Assembly: GCA_029721515.1 (NCBI GenBank)
Contig: CM056565.1
Span: 6,946,742-7,010,741, forward strand
DNA from: Synanceia verrucosa
Lineage: Eukaryota > Chordata > Actinopteri > Perciformes > Synanceiidae
Length of the DNA stretch: 64,000 nucleotides
Direction: 5' to 3'
Below the pieces are notes generated by a model. It saw nothing but the letters and a program-made list of their open reading frames with translations. It did not search any database and was not told where the DNA came from. The translations under genes were made by a program, and so were the position numbers. Shown in pieces: positions 1 through 12,389 of the stretch. The stretch's first letter is position 1. The number at the start of each line of letters is the position of its first letter.

Positions 1-422
1 TATATTAATTAATTCATTTTCTATTTTAATTTCCTAATTCTGCAAAAATCTATCTTATAATTTTTATTCTATTAGGCACTGGTGTTAGTATTACTTCCTC
101 ACACTTTATATTTATGACAAATACTGCTGAACCTCTTCAGGCCATAGAAATTACATGTTGGAATTCTAGATTTAGACTTGACACAGCTTTGATGAATTAT
201 GCTATTTTACACCTTTATTTCAGTGAGATGAACAAATGTCTACAATACATTCCCCATCCCAGTGAAATACTGCCTCAAGGATTAAATCTAAAATCATATA
301 TCAGGGAGAGAGGCAGTTCACTTAGTCGACAGCTACATTTCTTGGAGAAGTTAAACTGAAAACTGTCTTTAGGTTTCAGCTTGGATGCTTGGGGTCAGTC
401 AGTGAAACTCTCTGTGGTCTCT

Positions 423-3400
423 TTAGACTGGTGTGGTGCTCAAAGGATTCATCTCTGTGGGCTGATATCTGCCTGTCTGACGTCTCCAGCCTCTCCAGCT
501 CCTCCCTGTGGATAGAGGGTGGAAATGTTACTTCACATGGATTACTTTCCTGCCAGGAAGAAACGCTTAAAATACATTATCTAATCTGAAATATACACGT
601 TTCTGCACCTCTGTTTGCTCTGGTCGGCGTGGTGTTAGAGTCTGGCTGCTGGGCTTGATCGCAGCACCCTGGATCCTCATTGATTTTGCCCAGGTTGATG
701 TACCATTTGTTCCAGTTGACTTCCTCCACTCTGAGACGACAAGAGGACACATGCTCCAATTACTCTCTGCAGGGTGATGCGTCAATCAGGTGTCAGAGGA
801 GGCAAATTAGTGAAGAGCACAGTGTGCCGCACATCAATCGATCCTGTTCACACAGCTGCATCTTTTATTAAATCTTGGAGTCTAAACCTTTGATATTATT
901 ACTTTTTTTTTTGCAGAGGTGGACCAGTGTCGGTGCAAGTGTATGTCTGACAGCTGATCATAACAAGACTCATATTATGGATGGACATTCAGATTTAGTG
1001 TATTAAAGGTATAGCATGGTCATTTTTTCCAGAAGCACTTTTTGTTCGACTGGGTGAAATGTTCCTTCCACCCTGAGAGCATCAATACATTATGTGTTCA
1101 GAAAAAGAAATGAAAAGAATCAGACCTCTGTGGCAGCTACAGGACTGTAAAAACTCTGACCAATCCCTGCCATTCAGTCTGAATGGAAAGGACCAACCAG
1201 ATGCCTTCATGTCTCATTCTGCCCACGCACTGCTCTGTTGCTTCACCGTTGCCAGAAATATCCAGCACACTCCTCTGCAGCAACACAGAGTTAGGCCGGC
1301 CGTATATCACCCTGTCTGCTCGCACGCTCAAACCACAGATACTGCTGCACGACAGCAGTAGTTGCACTCCTCTCCCAAACAGAGGTGTCACTGTTGTGAA
1401 AACACGTTCACAACCCACCAGCGAAGCAGAAGGAGAAAACAATGTCACTGTCCATTGGTTTTGTTACAAAAAGGAGCAAGCTGATATAACCAAACCATGT
1501 CTAGCCCAGTGACATAGAAACAGATGGTCTCCCTGTGCTTTACAAAGTTTGAGAGCCATGACAGCTCTGTCAGCAGTGGTGCAGGTCTGGTAAATGTAGA
1601 ACCACTACTTTTCTGAGACCTCATACCTCATTTCTACATGTCTGTAGAAACGGACCTGTTCACTCAGCTTGGTTTCCAGCACGTCCATCCTCTACCAGCT
1701 GTTGTTTTCTGTTTGGCACGCGCAAGACAGAAATTTTGGCTTGTAGTGGCTACCTTTCGTTCTATTCTTCATTCTTACTTCATCTCTTACTTTAACCACT
1801 CTTGAAGGATGACGTGAGACCGTTTTACTCGTTGAGCTGGCTGGGTGCCAACACAGACTGTAAACGACTGTGTTGCTCCGCCATAGCCTCCTTTTATTCA
1901 GGACGCTCATAACACAACAACTTCCTTCCTTTTTTACCAGAATGCATAACTTAACAATGGCAACATCCATCCATCCATTATCTACCGCTTATCCTCATAG
2001 GGTCGTGGGGGGGCTGGAGCCTTTCCCAGCTGTCTTAGGGTGGAAGGCAGGGTACACCCTGGACAAGTCAACCTCATGCACACATAGAGACAGACCATTC
2101 ACACTCACATTCACACCTACGGTCAATTTAAATTAGCCAATTAACCTAATCCCCATGCATGTTTTTGGATGGTGGGAGGAAGCCGGAGTACCAGAGAGAA
2201 CCCACACAGACAGGCCCCAGGCCTGGGATTCGAACCCGGTACCTTCTTGCTGTGAGGCGACAGTGCTAACCACTACACCACCGTGCCTCCCCCGATGGCA
2301 ACACAGATAGCTCAAAATACAAGCAAACTCAAAGTCATTTCTTCAGTAAAACATCATCATAAATCAATGCAAACCATTAAACAATAATAAATGGCGCTTA
2401 TAGGGCTTCCATGTCATTTTGACATCACTAGCAGATATGACGAGTATACAGCCTGCAGGAGAGGGGGCGTGGCTTTGGACGGAGCACTGATGGGAGGGGG
2501 AGGAGGGGGTGGAGCTTAGAGGAGGTGCCCCTTTCCAGTCTTGCTAGCGCTCTAAGATTATCAACTATACCTTTAACCAGCATAACTGAAGGAGACCACT
2601 ACTGAGCAGCAATTTTAGCAAGTGTAATGTTTACAGTGCTCATCACCTTTGTTTTGCATGTTAACTTTTGCTAATTGAAAAAAGTTCACATGCAGCTATT
2701 GATGGAGCCTCTCAAGACATGTCAGTCACTGAACTGATAAAAATCAAACCTGAAACACCAGCGACGATCCCCTCCAAGATCAGTGCTGAGGTTCTTCTCC
2801 ACCCCGCAGCGAAACGTCTTCCTCAAACAGCAAAACAGCCTTTTCTCCATGTCCAGGATGGTGATAGCTCTCTGAAAACAGCCACAGCATTTCATTAACA
2901 CACCACTGCTGGCTTGGACAGGTGCTCCCCTCCACCACTGATCCCTCCTCAGGACTCACCTGTAGCTTCCAGATACTGGTGCTCTCCATGGTGGTCTTCT
3001 CTACAGTGCGGTTCATGAGGGCAATGAGCATGTTGAGCAGCAGGATGTAAGTGAGAATAATGTAGGTGATGAGGAGCACGTAGAAGACCTCTGTGCTCTG
3101 GTGGTCCTGGGTGAACTCCATGTCACCCATGCCGATGGTGAATTTGAAGAGCTGCAGCGTTGTGAAGGAGATGCTTCTGAAGGAGGGTTTCACACAGTCC
3201 TCGCTGGGGTCCAGGGCACCATAGAAACGCCCTTTCGGCACACTTACAGTGGTGTTTTTAACAGGCGGCTCTATGAGCAGGGTGACCACCGCTGTAACAG
3301 GACACAGGAAAGAGATTAGACAAAGTACATCCATTCATGACGTATTGACAAAAGGATCCTGAGGTCGCAGTCTGAGGCTACCTGCTGAAAATCCAAAGAG

Positions 3401-6400
3401 GAAGACGATGTAGACGAGAAGAAAGCGCAGGATATCACCGAGGATCATCTGCAAAGAAGAAACGAGACGTCACAGATCGTTCATCATGGCTCTCGCTGAG
3501 GTGCAGAGTGACCTGTGTGCACTACCTTCTGTATCATGATGCTGTAGATGCCCATGTGTCTGTCGCCCCTGGAGAAGTAGAGGATGTTGACCCAGCTGAG
3601 AGCGAGACACAGCACCAGGAAGCTGAGGTACTCCGGCCGGCCGGACAGATACAGCCCGGCTGTGACCATGAAGAGGGCACCCTGCACAAAACTGTTAACA
3701 GCAGAGAAGCCACTGTGACCCTGCTCAGCTTTGTGATTATACTATTAAAATGTGTGCAGTAAAACACAAGGCTACAGACCACTGACTAGTTTACTATATT
3801 GTATATACAGTAGTATAGTGTAGGTACATTTGAGTGGGAGAATCTATCCCCAGACCATCAAATGATCATCCATGTTTTATTATTACATTATTTACAAAGA
3901 AATTCACCTCCTATGGCAGGACATAACTTAAAGGTGTCCCTGCATAGCCCTGGCTCTGTACTTGACACAAACAACAAAGGGAGGGGTGTTCATGCTGATG
4001 GACAGGAGGGGGGAAGCAGTAGGAGAAAGAGGGGGTATTTGTTCAGAGATGCTGCCAGTCAAAGATGCAGTCCAAAGTGCTCCTTTTGTTTTGGTGAAAA
4101 ATACAGAACGTGATTAGATGTTTACAAGAAAACTCAACGGGTAGCTTTAATTCAACCACATCCAGGAGATGAGCTTTACTACTTACAAAAGAACCTCATA
4201 ATATCCATCAATCAGCAATGTCTCCAGCTTCGGCCGTTTCCTCTTCATATCTATGATCTGGGGATTTACACATGGTTTTTGATTAACTTCCACAATATAA
4301 TGATACGAGCCACTGGAGTTAAATTTAAAGCCACATGGGCACCTGCATACCGCTGTGAGGAGGAAATAACAGTTTGCCAGCGCTATCACTATCTGGCCTG
4401 AAACGTACAAGTAATCCATTGTGGTGTGTTTGAAGGGAAATGGCGGCTGTGGGGCAGAGAGCAAAGAAAAGCAACATCAGCACAGGTCTGCGGTGGCTGT
4501 TACACAGATCAACCACACAGTTAGCAGCAGCCAGCTCACCCTTCCAGCTTTCTTATTGTAGGCGACGGCAGTGAAGATGATCAGGTACAGGAGGTAGACC
4601 AAGAAGTTTAGAAAAAACATTCGACCTGCAAACTTCTCCCACTTCTCCTCCAGCAGCCGGCTCAGCAGCTCCATCTGCAGCATCTCATGGCGGTTCTGAG
4701 AGGAGACATGTTATGAAACATGTTTCATGTTATGAAACCGAAGAACGACAGCAGCTGCTCTGACAGGGTCCATGATGCTGGTACTCACAGGAATGTCGCT
4801 GCCGTAGACCAGTATCTCCATGACTGAGTTGTCCTCATACGAGTCCACAGAGGCCAGGTCGTACAGGGAGCTGTGGACGGGCCCGTAAACCCACTCAGTG
4901 AATTTACGTGACAAATGCTTGGTGTGACTGTCTGTGAATTCCCGTTTCAGGATATGAGTAAAAATCTGCAGCCAAATGAAAGAAGAGTCAGAGGAAAATT
5001 AAACTATCTAGGACAAGACCCCAACAGCAACAGGATCCATGAAACACTACTTTTTGGGTTCTAGTAACTCTGCAGTTGTGTTTACCCCAATCTTGCCAGT
5101 CTTGGCAGCCAGTTTGAGAGGTGTCAGCCCCTTGTCGTTCTCAATGTCCTCCAGCTTCAGCTTGGGGTGCAGAGCTGCAGTGATCTTGAGGATGCGGTCG
5201 TACATGTTGGTAATGAACTCTGTGTTATCTGCAGAGTTGTCAGCCACCACCACCAAGGCATGCAGCACCGTGTTGCCCTGAGAGTCTTTCAGCTCAGTGT
5301 CTGCTTGTTGGTACTCGTTCTGCATGAGGAAGTCCACCATGTCCGGCTGGTTGGTGCAGGCAGCCAGAGACAGAGGCAGCTCACCTGAGGACACAGAGGG
5401 GCGCTAGTTTAAGTTACTGCTTCATTTTCCCTCTATAAATGATTTATCTCTGTCTGAATGTGGTTGTGAGTTCAAGCATGACTTATTTTGCTTATTGTGA
5501 CTTAAAGGGGAAGTGCTGTTTGTTACAAATTGGACCTTATTTCTGGGATAAAATGCTGCCATTTACTCACCCATTTCACTTTGGAGTCATTTGGAGTATT
5601 TCTGATGATATTTGTCTTTAATGATATCCATTAAACAGGAGTGAATGGGGCACTGAAATGCAGCAGGCAATAAGTGACACAAACTTGACCATTTCTCAAA
5701 TAACATAGGTTTTATAAGATGTGATACACTATTACTATTCTCATTTGAGTCAGGAGTTGTCCCTAACTTGAGAAAATTCAATTTGTAAACAGACTCTACT
5801 TCCTGTGTATCATAGTTTACTAAGGACCCCTTGTGCCCACCTACAGTCATGGTCAAAAGTTTACATACACTTGTAAAGAACACAATGTCATGGATCTCTG
5901 GCGTTTCCAGTTATTTCTACAACTCTGATTTTTCTCTGGCAGAGTGATTGGAACAGATACTTCTTTGTCACAAAAAACATTCATGAAGTTTGTTTTTTTA
6001 TAACTTTATTATGGGTCAACGGTAAATGTGACCAAATCTGCTGGGTCAAAAATATATATACAGTAATGCTAATATTTGGTTCCATGTCCCTTGGCCATTT
6101 TCACTTCTATTAGGCTCTTTTGGTAGCCATCCACAAGCTTCTGGCAAGCTTCTGGTTGAATCTTTGACCACTCCTCTTGACAGAATTGGTGCAGTTCAGT
6201 TAAATTTGTTTGCTTTCTGACATGGACTTGTTTCTTCAGCATTGTCCACTTTCTCAATGGGGTTTATGTCAGGATTTTGGGAAGGCCATTCTAAAACCTT
6301 AATTCTAGCCTGATTTAGTCATTTCATTACCACTTTTGATGTGTGTTTGGGCTCATTGTCCTGTTGGAACATCCAACTGTGCCCAAGACCCAACCTTCAT

Positions 6401-9161
6401 GCTGATGATTTTAGATTATCTTGAAGAATTTGAAGGTAATCCTCCTTCTTCATTATCCCATTTACTCTCTGTAAAGCACCAGTTCCATTGGCAGCAAAAC
6501 AGCCCCACAGCATAATACTACCACCACCGTGCTTGATGGTAGGCATGGTGTTAAAGGCCTCACCTTTTCTCCTCCAAACATATTGCTGGGCATTGCGGCC
6601 AAACAGCTCGATTTTTGTTTCGTCTGACCACAGAACTTTCCTCCAGAAGGTCTTACCTTTGTCCATGTGATCAGCAGCAAACTTCAGTCGAGCCTTAAGG
6701 TGCCTCTTTTGGATCAAGGGCTTCCTTCTTGCACAGCAGCCTCTCAGTCCATGGTGATGCAAAACACGCTTGACTGTGGACACTTACAAACAATTGTTTG
6801 CACTGTTGCTCTTGGGACCTGCAGCTGCTTTGAAATGGCTCTAAGTGACTTTCCTGATTTGTTCAAGTCAATGATTCGCTTTTTCAGATCAGTGCTGAGC
6901 TCCTTTGACTTTCCCATTGTAGCGTTTGTGGGTGTTTGTATCCAGTGAGCCCTATTTAAATGGCCTCAGAGAAGTCACCAGCTGTAGTCACTCATGATCA
7001 CTCACAAGAAGTTAAGAGGCCATGCTATGAAGCTCATTTCATTGACACAACTTTCTAAGTCACCAGAATTGCTAATTCATGTTGCTGTGTGTATGTTTTT
7101 GACCCAGCAGATTTGGTCACTTTTTCCGTTGACCCATAATAAAGTCATAAAAGAACCAAACTTCATGAATGTTTTTGTGACAAAGAAGTATCTGTTCCAA
7201 TCACTCTATCAGAGAAAAATCAGAGTTGTAGAAATAACTGGAAACTCAAAAGATCCATGACATTATGTTCTTTACAAGTGTATGTAAACTTTTGACCATG
7301 ACTGTACATGATTTGTTTTATTCAGGCACTGTGAAGGACACATAAGTGGCCACTAGGGTTCCTTAGGGGTCCTATGATACCCAGGAAGTAGAGTCTGTTT
7401 ACAGATTGAATTTTCAAAATTTTTTTGAAGCTATGGACAACTCCTGACTCAAATGAGAATAGTAATAGTGTAGCCCATCTTATTAAACGTCTGTTATTTG
7501 AGAAATGGTCAAGTTTGTGTCATTTACTGGCTGCATTTTAGTGCCCCTATCACTCCTGTTAAATGGATATCATCAAATCCAATATCGTCAGAAATACTCC
7601 AAATGACTCCAAAGTGAAATTGGTGAGTAAATGACAGCATTTTATCGCAGAAATAAGGTTCAATTTGTAAAAAACAGCACTTCATCATTAACTTGGATGT
7701 TGAGCTACACAGTGTAATGACGTATTTGAGTTTCACACAAGAATATTGCTTTCTTCCTCTTTTCAAACGCATTTCCTCATTCCAAACTTAATTTTGTGAC
7801 TCGTATGCAACTTAAGGACTCCTCACATAATAACTAAGAGGGAAAAAAACAAATAATTCAAGATGATTCACCTTAAATTTAAACATTTAACCTCTATCTC
7901 GCTGTTTCCATGTGAAAGCAATAGAAATGCTCTGAACTCTGTACTCAGCACCTTTAAGTAAAATGTAAGAATTTAAAGGAAACTACCAAATAGAATTACC
8001 AAATTACCAAACAATGAAATTGCTTTGTGTTTCTCTTCACAAGATGCTGTGAACATACAGAATAGTCACTCTATAAGAAAAGCCTTAATGTGTTATGTGG
8101 CTCGTCTTGTCAGTAGATGATGTTTGAGTGAGGCTCCAGAGGAGGCGCTGCTCCCTGCAGCACCATGGACTCACCAAAGTAGAAGTTGGGGCCATCATGT
8201 GGCTGGAAGAATGCTCCGCAGGCTTTGGCATGGATGTCTGCTCCTTTACTGACCAGCAGCTTCACATAGGCTATACTCCTCCTCTCTATGGCTATATGGA
8301 GAGCAGTCTGGCCTGCCAGGGTCATACATCAGTACACAGCCGTCAAACAAAGAAACAAAGAACTTTGTAAAGATTTATTCTCATAGCAGTTACTTAGTAC
8401 ACAGGTTACCTTTGTAGTAGCTGTTGGTGTAAGCTGCGTCCACAAACGCTTTAATGTCGCCTATCCTCTCTGAAATGCTGATTAACAGTTCCACTGTCTC
8501 ATTTTTGCCGTCCTTGAGGTGCAGCAGAGCCTTCATCAAAGCAGTTTTACCATTGGACTGATCTGCGGGTGCAACCACATATTCAGGGAATTAACGCTCA
8601 TGTCTACAGCTAGCAGTTTGGTCCAGCTGTTGTGTTATGGGTCTCACACTCACACTGAGAGTCGGAGAGCTTCCACGTGTTATAGTAAAGGTGCTGATAC
8701 AGGTTGTCCAGCTTTCTGACGTTCCCGCTGGCCACTGCTTCAAACAATTCATCCCTGCTAAATTTCTGGTTGTCTCCCGTAGGTTGATCCTCGCCTCTAA
8801 TCCCCCTATCAACATTATTTATATACTTATCAAAAATGAATGTGAGTCAAAAGGTCAAGCAGCATTACGCTCCACATTCATTAATGGAATAGACTTGATA
8901 ATACCCAGCACACAGTGTTAAACAAGGAGGAGACATGCATGGTGAGGCTCACCTGTCAAAGTTGGGGTTGTATCTAATTTTAAACTCTGTCTTCTCTGTC
9001 TCATCGGGGTAATTAGTGTCCATAGGAGCCTTGACCGATGTCTTGTCCAGACCCAGGGCTGAAGCCACACCGCCCTTCTTTGCTGTTTTCTGTTGCCTTA
9101 GCTCATCCTCCGTCCTGTGGTCCGTCTCCAGAGAGATGCCAAACATCTCTGACTTATCCAT
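423..9161 (-). CDS. trpv1: TRPV1-type cation channel, complete coding region, 15 coding exons
   Basis: Coding exons in gene order: 9161-8953, 8805-8654, 8562-8410, 8312-8175, 5384-5086, 4965-4789, 4695-4540, 4446-4351, 4257-4187, 3691-3526, 3448-3382, 3291-2960, 2871-2750, 730-609, 505-423. All joins keep frame and use GT/AG, giving about 780 residues (human TRPV1 is 839; the N-terminus is shorter here). The first four or five exons encode the ankyrin repeats (GQTALHIAIERR, GNTVLHALV, TPLKLAAKTGKIG). The next exons encode S1-S6, with the selectivity filter TIGMGDMEF, a NTT glycosylation sequon in the pore turret, S6 ILTYILLLNMLIALM and the TRP-domain IWKLQRAITILD. The tail contains RVEEVNW and INEDPG as in TRPV1. 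The product is a plasma-membrane non-selective, calcium-permeable channel of sensory neurons. The start is the first in-frame ATG after an acceptor near 9187. Unusual points are NRTVEK after S6 instead of the usual GETVNK and changes in the vanilloid pocket. The last two exons are the least certain. Confidence 0.93.
1294..2456. mobile_element. long copy of a nonautonomous DNA element (MITE family A)
   Basis: The ends carry an inverted terminal sequence (about GGCCGTATA at the left, TATACAGCC at the right). The body shares several blocks with the short copy at 62544-62804: the ACTGCTGCACGACAG block, AAACAGAGGTGT, GCGCAAGACAGAAATTTT and CATTTTGACATCA. The two blocks that adjoin in the short copy are separated by about 300 bases here. 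No transposase reading frame is visible. The copy lies in the intron between the two coding exons 2750 and 730 of trpv1 and carries a SINE insertion at 1966-2294. hAT-like by general look, but no 8-base target duplication was found. Confidence 0.6.
1966..2294 (-). mobile_element. tRNA-derived SINE with L2-like tail
   Basis: Read on the minus strand, the head begins with a tRNA-like A box (TGGTGTAGTGGTTAGC, 2265-2280) and a B box (GGTTCGAATCC, 2226-2236), the two halves of an internal RNA polymerase III promoter. The body has the common fish GTGAATGTGAGTGTGAATGG segment and ends in GGATGGATGGAT. A 9-base direct repeat ATGGCAACA flanks it (1957-1965 and 2295-2303), which is a clean target-site duplication from LINE-driven retroposition. 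It sits inside the larger DNA element 1294-2456, so it inserted later. The exact family name is not known to me. Confidence 0.85.
5844..7304 (-). mobile_element. Tc1/mariner-type transposon, defective
   Basis: The element is 1461 bases, begins CAGTCATGGTCAAAAG, ends with the exact reverse complement, and is flanked by TA on both sides (5842-5843 and 7305-7306), the target used by Tc1/mariner elements. The terminal inverted repeats run about 210 bases (to about 6055 and from about 7093) and are roughly 90 percent identical by eye. The subterminal sequence TTTACATACACTT resembles the Sleeping Beauty class of salmonid Tc1 elements. The internal transposase, on the minus strand, is broken, so the copy looks inactive by itself but could have been mobilised in trans. 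Confidence 0.93.
6069..6917 (-). pseudogene. Tc1-like transposase, broken
   Basis: A start codon at 6917 opens a paired-type helix-turn-helix start (KELSTDLKKRI, SGKSLRAISKQL). This runs out near 6785, where part of the DNA-binding region is missing compared with full-length relatives and the frame changes. The second piece (6783-6397) holds the first catalytic Asp in WSDETKIELFG and the HGGGSIMLWGCFAA block. After another stop, remnants of the second Asp (QQDNEPKHTSK) and of the Glu (NPIE) are visible, and the C-terminal piece ends at 6069 with LTELHQFCQEEW. The open frames are therefore fragments separated by a deletion, frame changes and at least one stop. Confidence 0.85.
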
Positions 9162-9503
9162 CTTCACCTCTTGCCCCAATGATCTGCATAAACATACAGC
9201 ACAGGTGTACATGCAGATGCGGAGAAATAAGTTTCAACTTAGGCTTAGACAGACTTAACTTTATTGATCCCTTTGGGATGACCCTCAGGGAAATTTAAAA
9301 TTTCCAGCAGCACTTAAGAAGACCCACTACCACAGATTTCCATTTAAAAAAAGAGCAAATATATGTATATGAAGTGTAGGAATTTGGGCATTATGAGCCA
9401 TCCAAAGGGATGTATCAACAATTTGCTATGTAGGCTAATTGTGAGAATATAAAACAATTTCTTATTGACGGGGGGGCCTCTAGCATCTAAAGAGACTCAA
9501 TCA

Positions 9504-9967
9504 AAAATCATTATCACTCATCACAACTGTGTCACATGCATACTTTGTTTATTTCAGTGGGTCACAGGTCAGGAGCAGGCAGCAGAGCTACTGCTGCAGC
9601 CATTGTAGGACAATGTGTTTAGTGTTAATGATTCAACATGAGCTACTATGTGTTTGTATCAGCTGATCTGATATGGGTCTGAAACATGTTTTCTACGGGG
9701 ACCACCTCACTGGCCTTTTTTTCCAGACATGTGATGTTTCAGCCCCAGTGAACTAACAAAGGAGTGTATTTAGAAGAAGCTTTCCACACGGGCCCTTTGC
9801 AGAATAACCATGTCATATGCAGAACGGCTTATTCAGACACAGAATCCTGAGTAAATGGAATGAAAATGTTCCTGTAAAGCTCTAAAATCATTATCACTCA
9901 TCATGACTGTGTCAATCAATCACATGCATACTTTGTTTTCAGTTCAGTGGTCCACATGTCAGGAGCC
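9504..9967 (+). repeat. pair of about 75-85-base direct repeats
   Basis: 9504-9577 and 9884-9967 share AATCATTATCACTCATCA, then ACTGTGTCA, CACATGCATACTTTGTTT, a TTCAGTGG segment and CAGGAGC. The second copy has a small internal duplication (AATCAATC) and about ten differences. They lie 380 bases apart in the trpv1 upstream region and have no coding potential. Confidence 0.8.
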
Positions 9968-10554
9968 ACTGTATGTTTTAATCTGATGATGACAGCAAAG
10001 ACCATGAGAACCTCATTCTTGGTGGCTTCTTGTTCCCCTTTTCAGTCACAAAATGGGGAATTAGTGACTCAAAAGAACCTCTGAGACCCCATGATAATGA
10101 CAAGGGGAAACAAGAAAATCAGGAAACAAGGAATGGAAAAAAGAGAAGTATGTACCGTGTGTATATTTAGAAAAGTGGAGTTCCCAATAAAACATGTATT
10201 TGTAGCAATAATTTAGTCGTATCATCTCTGAGTTAATTAAACGTTTTCAAAAGCATATTTTAAAATGTCTTTGCTGTTCAGTTTTGTGTGTACAAGGCGT
10301 CTAATTCCACAGCATGCTGCAGACATGCACGTATCATAGAAAATATCAGACACAATCAAGGTCAGTGGTGAAAATACACCCTTCGTCCCATATCCTTATT
10401 TAATATCATAAAACCTCTGCAAAACCAAGCAGTGCACTGCATCTTTTAAATGTCTAACTGTTCAAATGAACAAAATGTATGATAAAAAGTCACAATAGCA
10501 TGTTATGTATAAATATTTAACAAGATGGGATTAAATTGATTGAGTCTGACTCAC

Positions 10555-10680
10555 CAGAGCTAGGACTTCTTGCTTCAGATTATCTTCTTGTTTAAAATCA
10601 GGTCTTCTTTCAAAAATAAAACACTAGCACATCGTGGAGGGTCCTGCAGAGACACTCCTTAGATGTTCCTCTAATGTAAA
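10555..10680 (-). other. possible noncoding first exon of trpv1
   Basis: The sense strand of trpv1 shows a good 5' splice site (CTCTG then GTGAGTCAG) with the exon ending at 10555. It lies upstream of the acceptor near 9187 that precedes the trpv1 start codon. The upstream limit is arbitrary, and no clear TATA box or initiator is visible. It is inferred only from splice-site quality and position; RNA reads would settle it. Confidence 0.3.
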
Positions 10681-12389
10681 TGTGGAGAGAGCGAGTATGA
10701 AGAAGCTAGAGGGAGATAAAGTGACACGCCCTGGGGAGTATCAGAGCATCTTACTGGAGACCTGAGTGCTTAAAAGGATGTACTGACCATCACTGCACTA
10801 GTGTATCATCTGACAGCAACACAGATGTGTTTCATGATGAGCTCATCAGAGAGGAGCTGAAAATCAATCAAACATTATTTTAAAATTTGAAGCAATAATT
10901 TGAAGATAATGGAAAAAAATCAGATATTCTCACAATTCTCTGAAAATAACAGATAGATTATGAACTTACCCTTGTGAAATGCTTCCAGGTTTGAGTCTCC
11001 TTTTTTTGCTGATGTGCATCCTGTGTGTCTTATGTATTTGTAGTGTCATTTACAAGGGGGTGTGTTTGTTTTCCGTGCAGCTTTGGTCCTGTGACTGTGT
11101 GGTTGCAGAGCTTCTGCCAACCAGCGTAGGCTGTGGTGTGAGCTGTGTTCATGAGATAATTCGGCGATTTCCTTTCAGATTAGTTCATTTTTTTCCACAG
11201 TCAAACAGGGCATGCAGGTCTTCACATAGTTACATAGTGACCATTAGCCATTGGGATGGTTCAAGTGTTGACCTACTGTGCTTTGAGGCTTTTTTATAAT
11301 TTGTTGTGCATATAAATGTAACAAGACCAGACTCTTACTCTCTGGTGATGTCACCAACTAACACATTTAAAAAATACTTGCCAAGCTGATAATAATTATA
11401 TACAAAAAGCAATTATTAATACTGATTTATTTGTGCTATAACCACAACATATCAACTGCGAAGGCACGACAAATTTAACAATGGCTAAAAAAAAATTCAG
11501 ATCATCTTCAAAAACAAAGTTGAAAAAGCAAATTTAACATTGACACACCGACACAAAGTGTGAGTAGCAGTTAAAAGAAGATTAAGACAAAAACAAATCA
11601 TCCTTTCTCATCAATCATCACTCCTGCAGGAGTTTACAATAAAGTGATAAGTGATAAAGAAAAGACACAGATAAATCCACACATGTCCACTCAGGCTATC
11701 ATGATGACAGTTTTTAGACTGCAGCAACACAGAAACCATCAGATGGAAGTGAAAGAAAATGACATAGTAATAACTGAGGGGGAAAGGCATTTCCTTGATA
11801 ATCTATTTTCTGCTTGAATGGCATCATGTTAATAGTTGCTGCGCCTCATCTCACTGGCCCTGCTGATGAACCATGCAGTAGCTATGGTTATATTTAAAGA
11901 AGCGGTCCACCTTCAGATAGGGAGATCCCTGTTATGGGTCATAACGCTGTGATCTTCAAAGCACTCCAGCAGCACTGTGATTTCCATCTACTTCATGGAT
12001 TTTATATGATGCCTTTCAGCGACGCTCACAGAATGAGCATGAACAATCAACTGTTGCACTTCATACCGCTCTAATGAGGTTCCTGCCAGAGAAATGATGT
12101 ATGACTGATTAGCACCTTTGCAGAAAGTCAGCTCTAGGTTTTATGCTATTACTCTCTTTCATGTAATCTGAAAAAAAATACATTTTACACAAGACTTTTG
12201 ATCCCTTCCTAGCAAACGCATATTTTCCTTTAAGTTCCAAAAGACCAAATTATGTTGTAGCATTTTAGTTTTCCTGATTGTTCTTTTTTTAAACAATCTC
12301 ATGTCATTCAATAAAGTACTCATATGTGCAAAAGTCTCCACGAATTCTGTAAACAGACGAGCATTCCTCTGTAGATTAGGAGCCCTCAT

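Larger units (their letters stand above)
5510..7682. repeat. foldback element with about 330-base inverted arms, interrupted by a Tc1 transposon
   Basis: The left arm (about 5510-5838) and right arm (about 7349-7682) are reverse complements at roughly 85 percent by eye, beginning with GAAGTGCTGTTT on each inward reading and sharing a long block around ATTTGGAGTATTTCTGA. Without the Tc1 copy the loop would be only about 50 bases. The element has no coding capacity that I can see. It lies in the large trpv1 intron between exons 8175 and 5384. Confidence 0.75.
9188..12389. other. region upstream of trpv1 and downstream of shpk, no coding gene seen
   Basis: The stretch is AT-rich and lacks a convincing reading frame. 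It contains a fish dispersed-repeat tail near 9247-9300 (TTTATTGATCCCTTTGGG), a pair of direct repeats (9504-9577 and 9884-9967), and the possible trpv1 noncoding exon near 10555. The remainder to 12389 would contain the shpk 3' UTR on the minus strand; no polyadenylation signal was assigned. Confidence 0.6.

Noticed and set aside
2220..2290. tRNA gene on the minus strand
   Set aside because: A and B boxes are present but the sequence continues into a SINE body with an L2-like tail and a target duplication, so it is a SINE head, not a tRNA gene.
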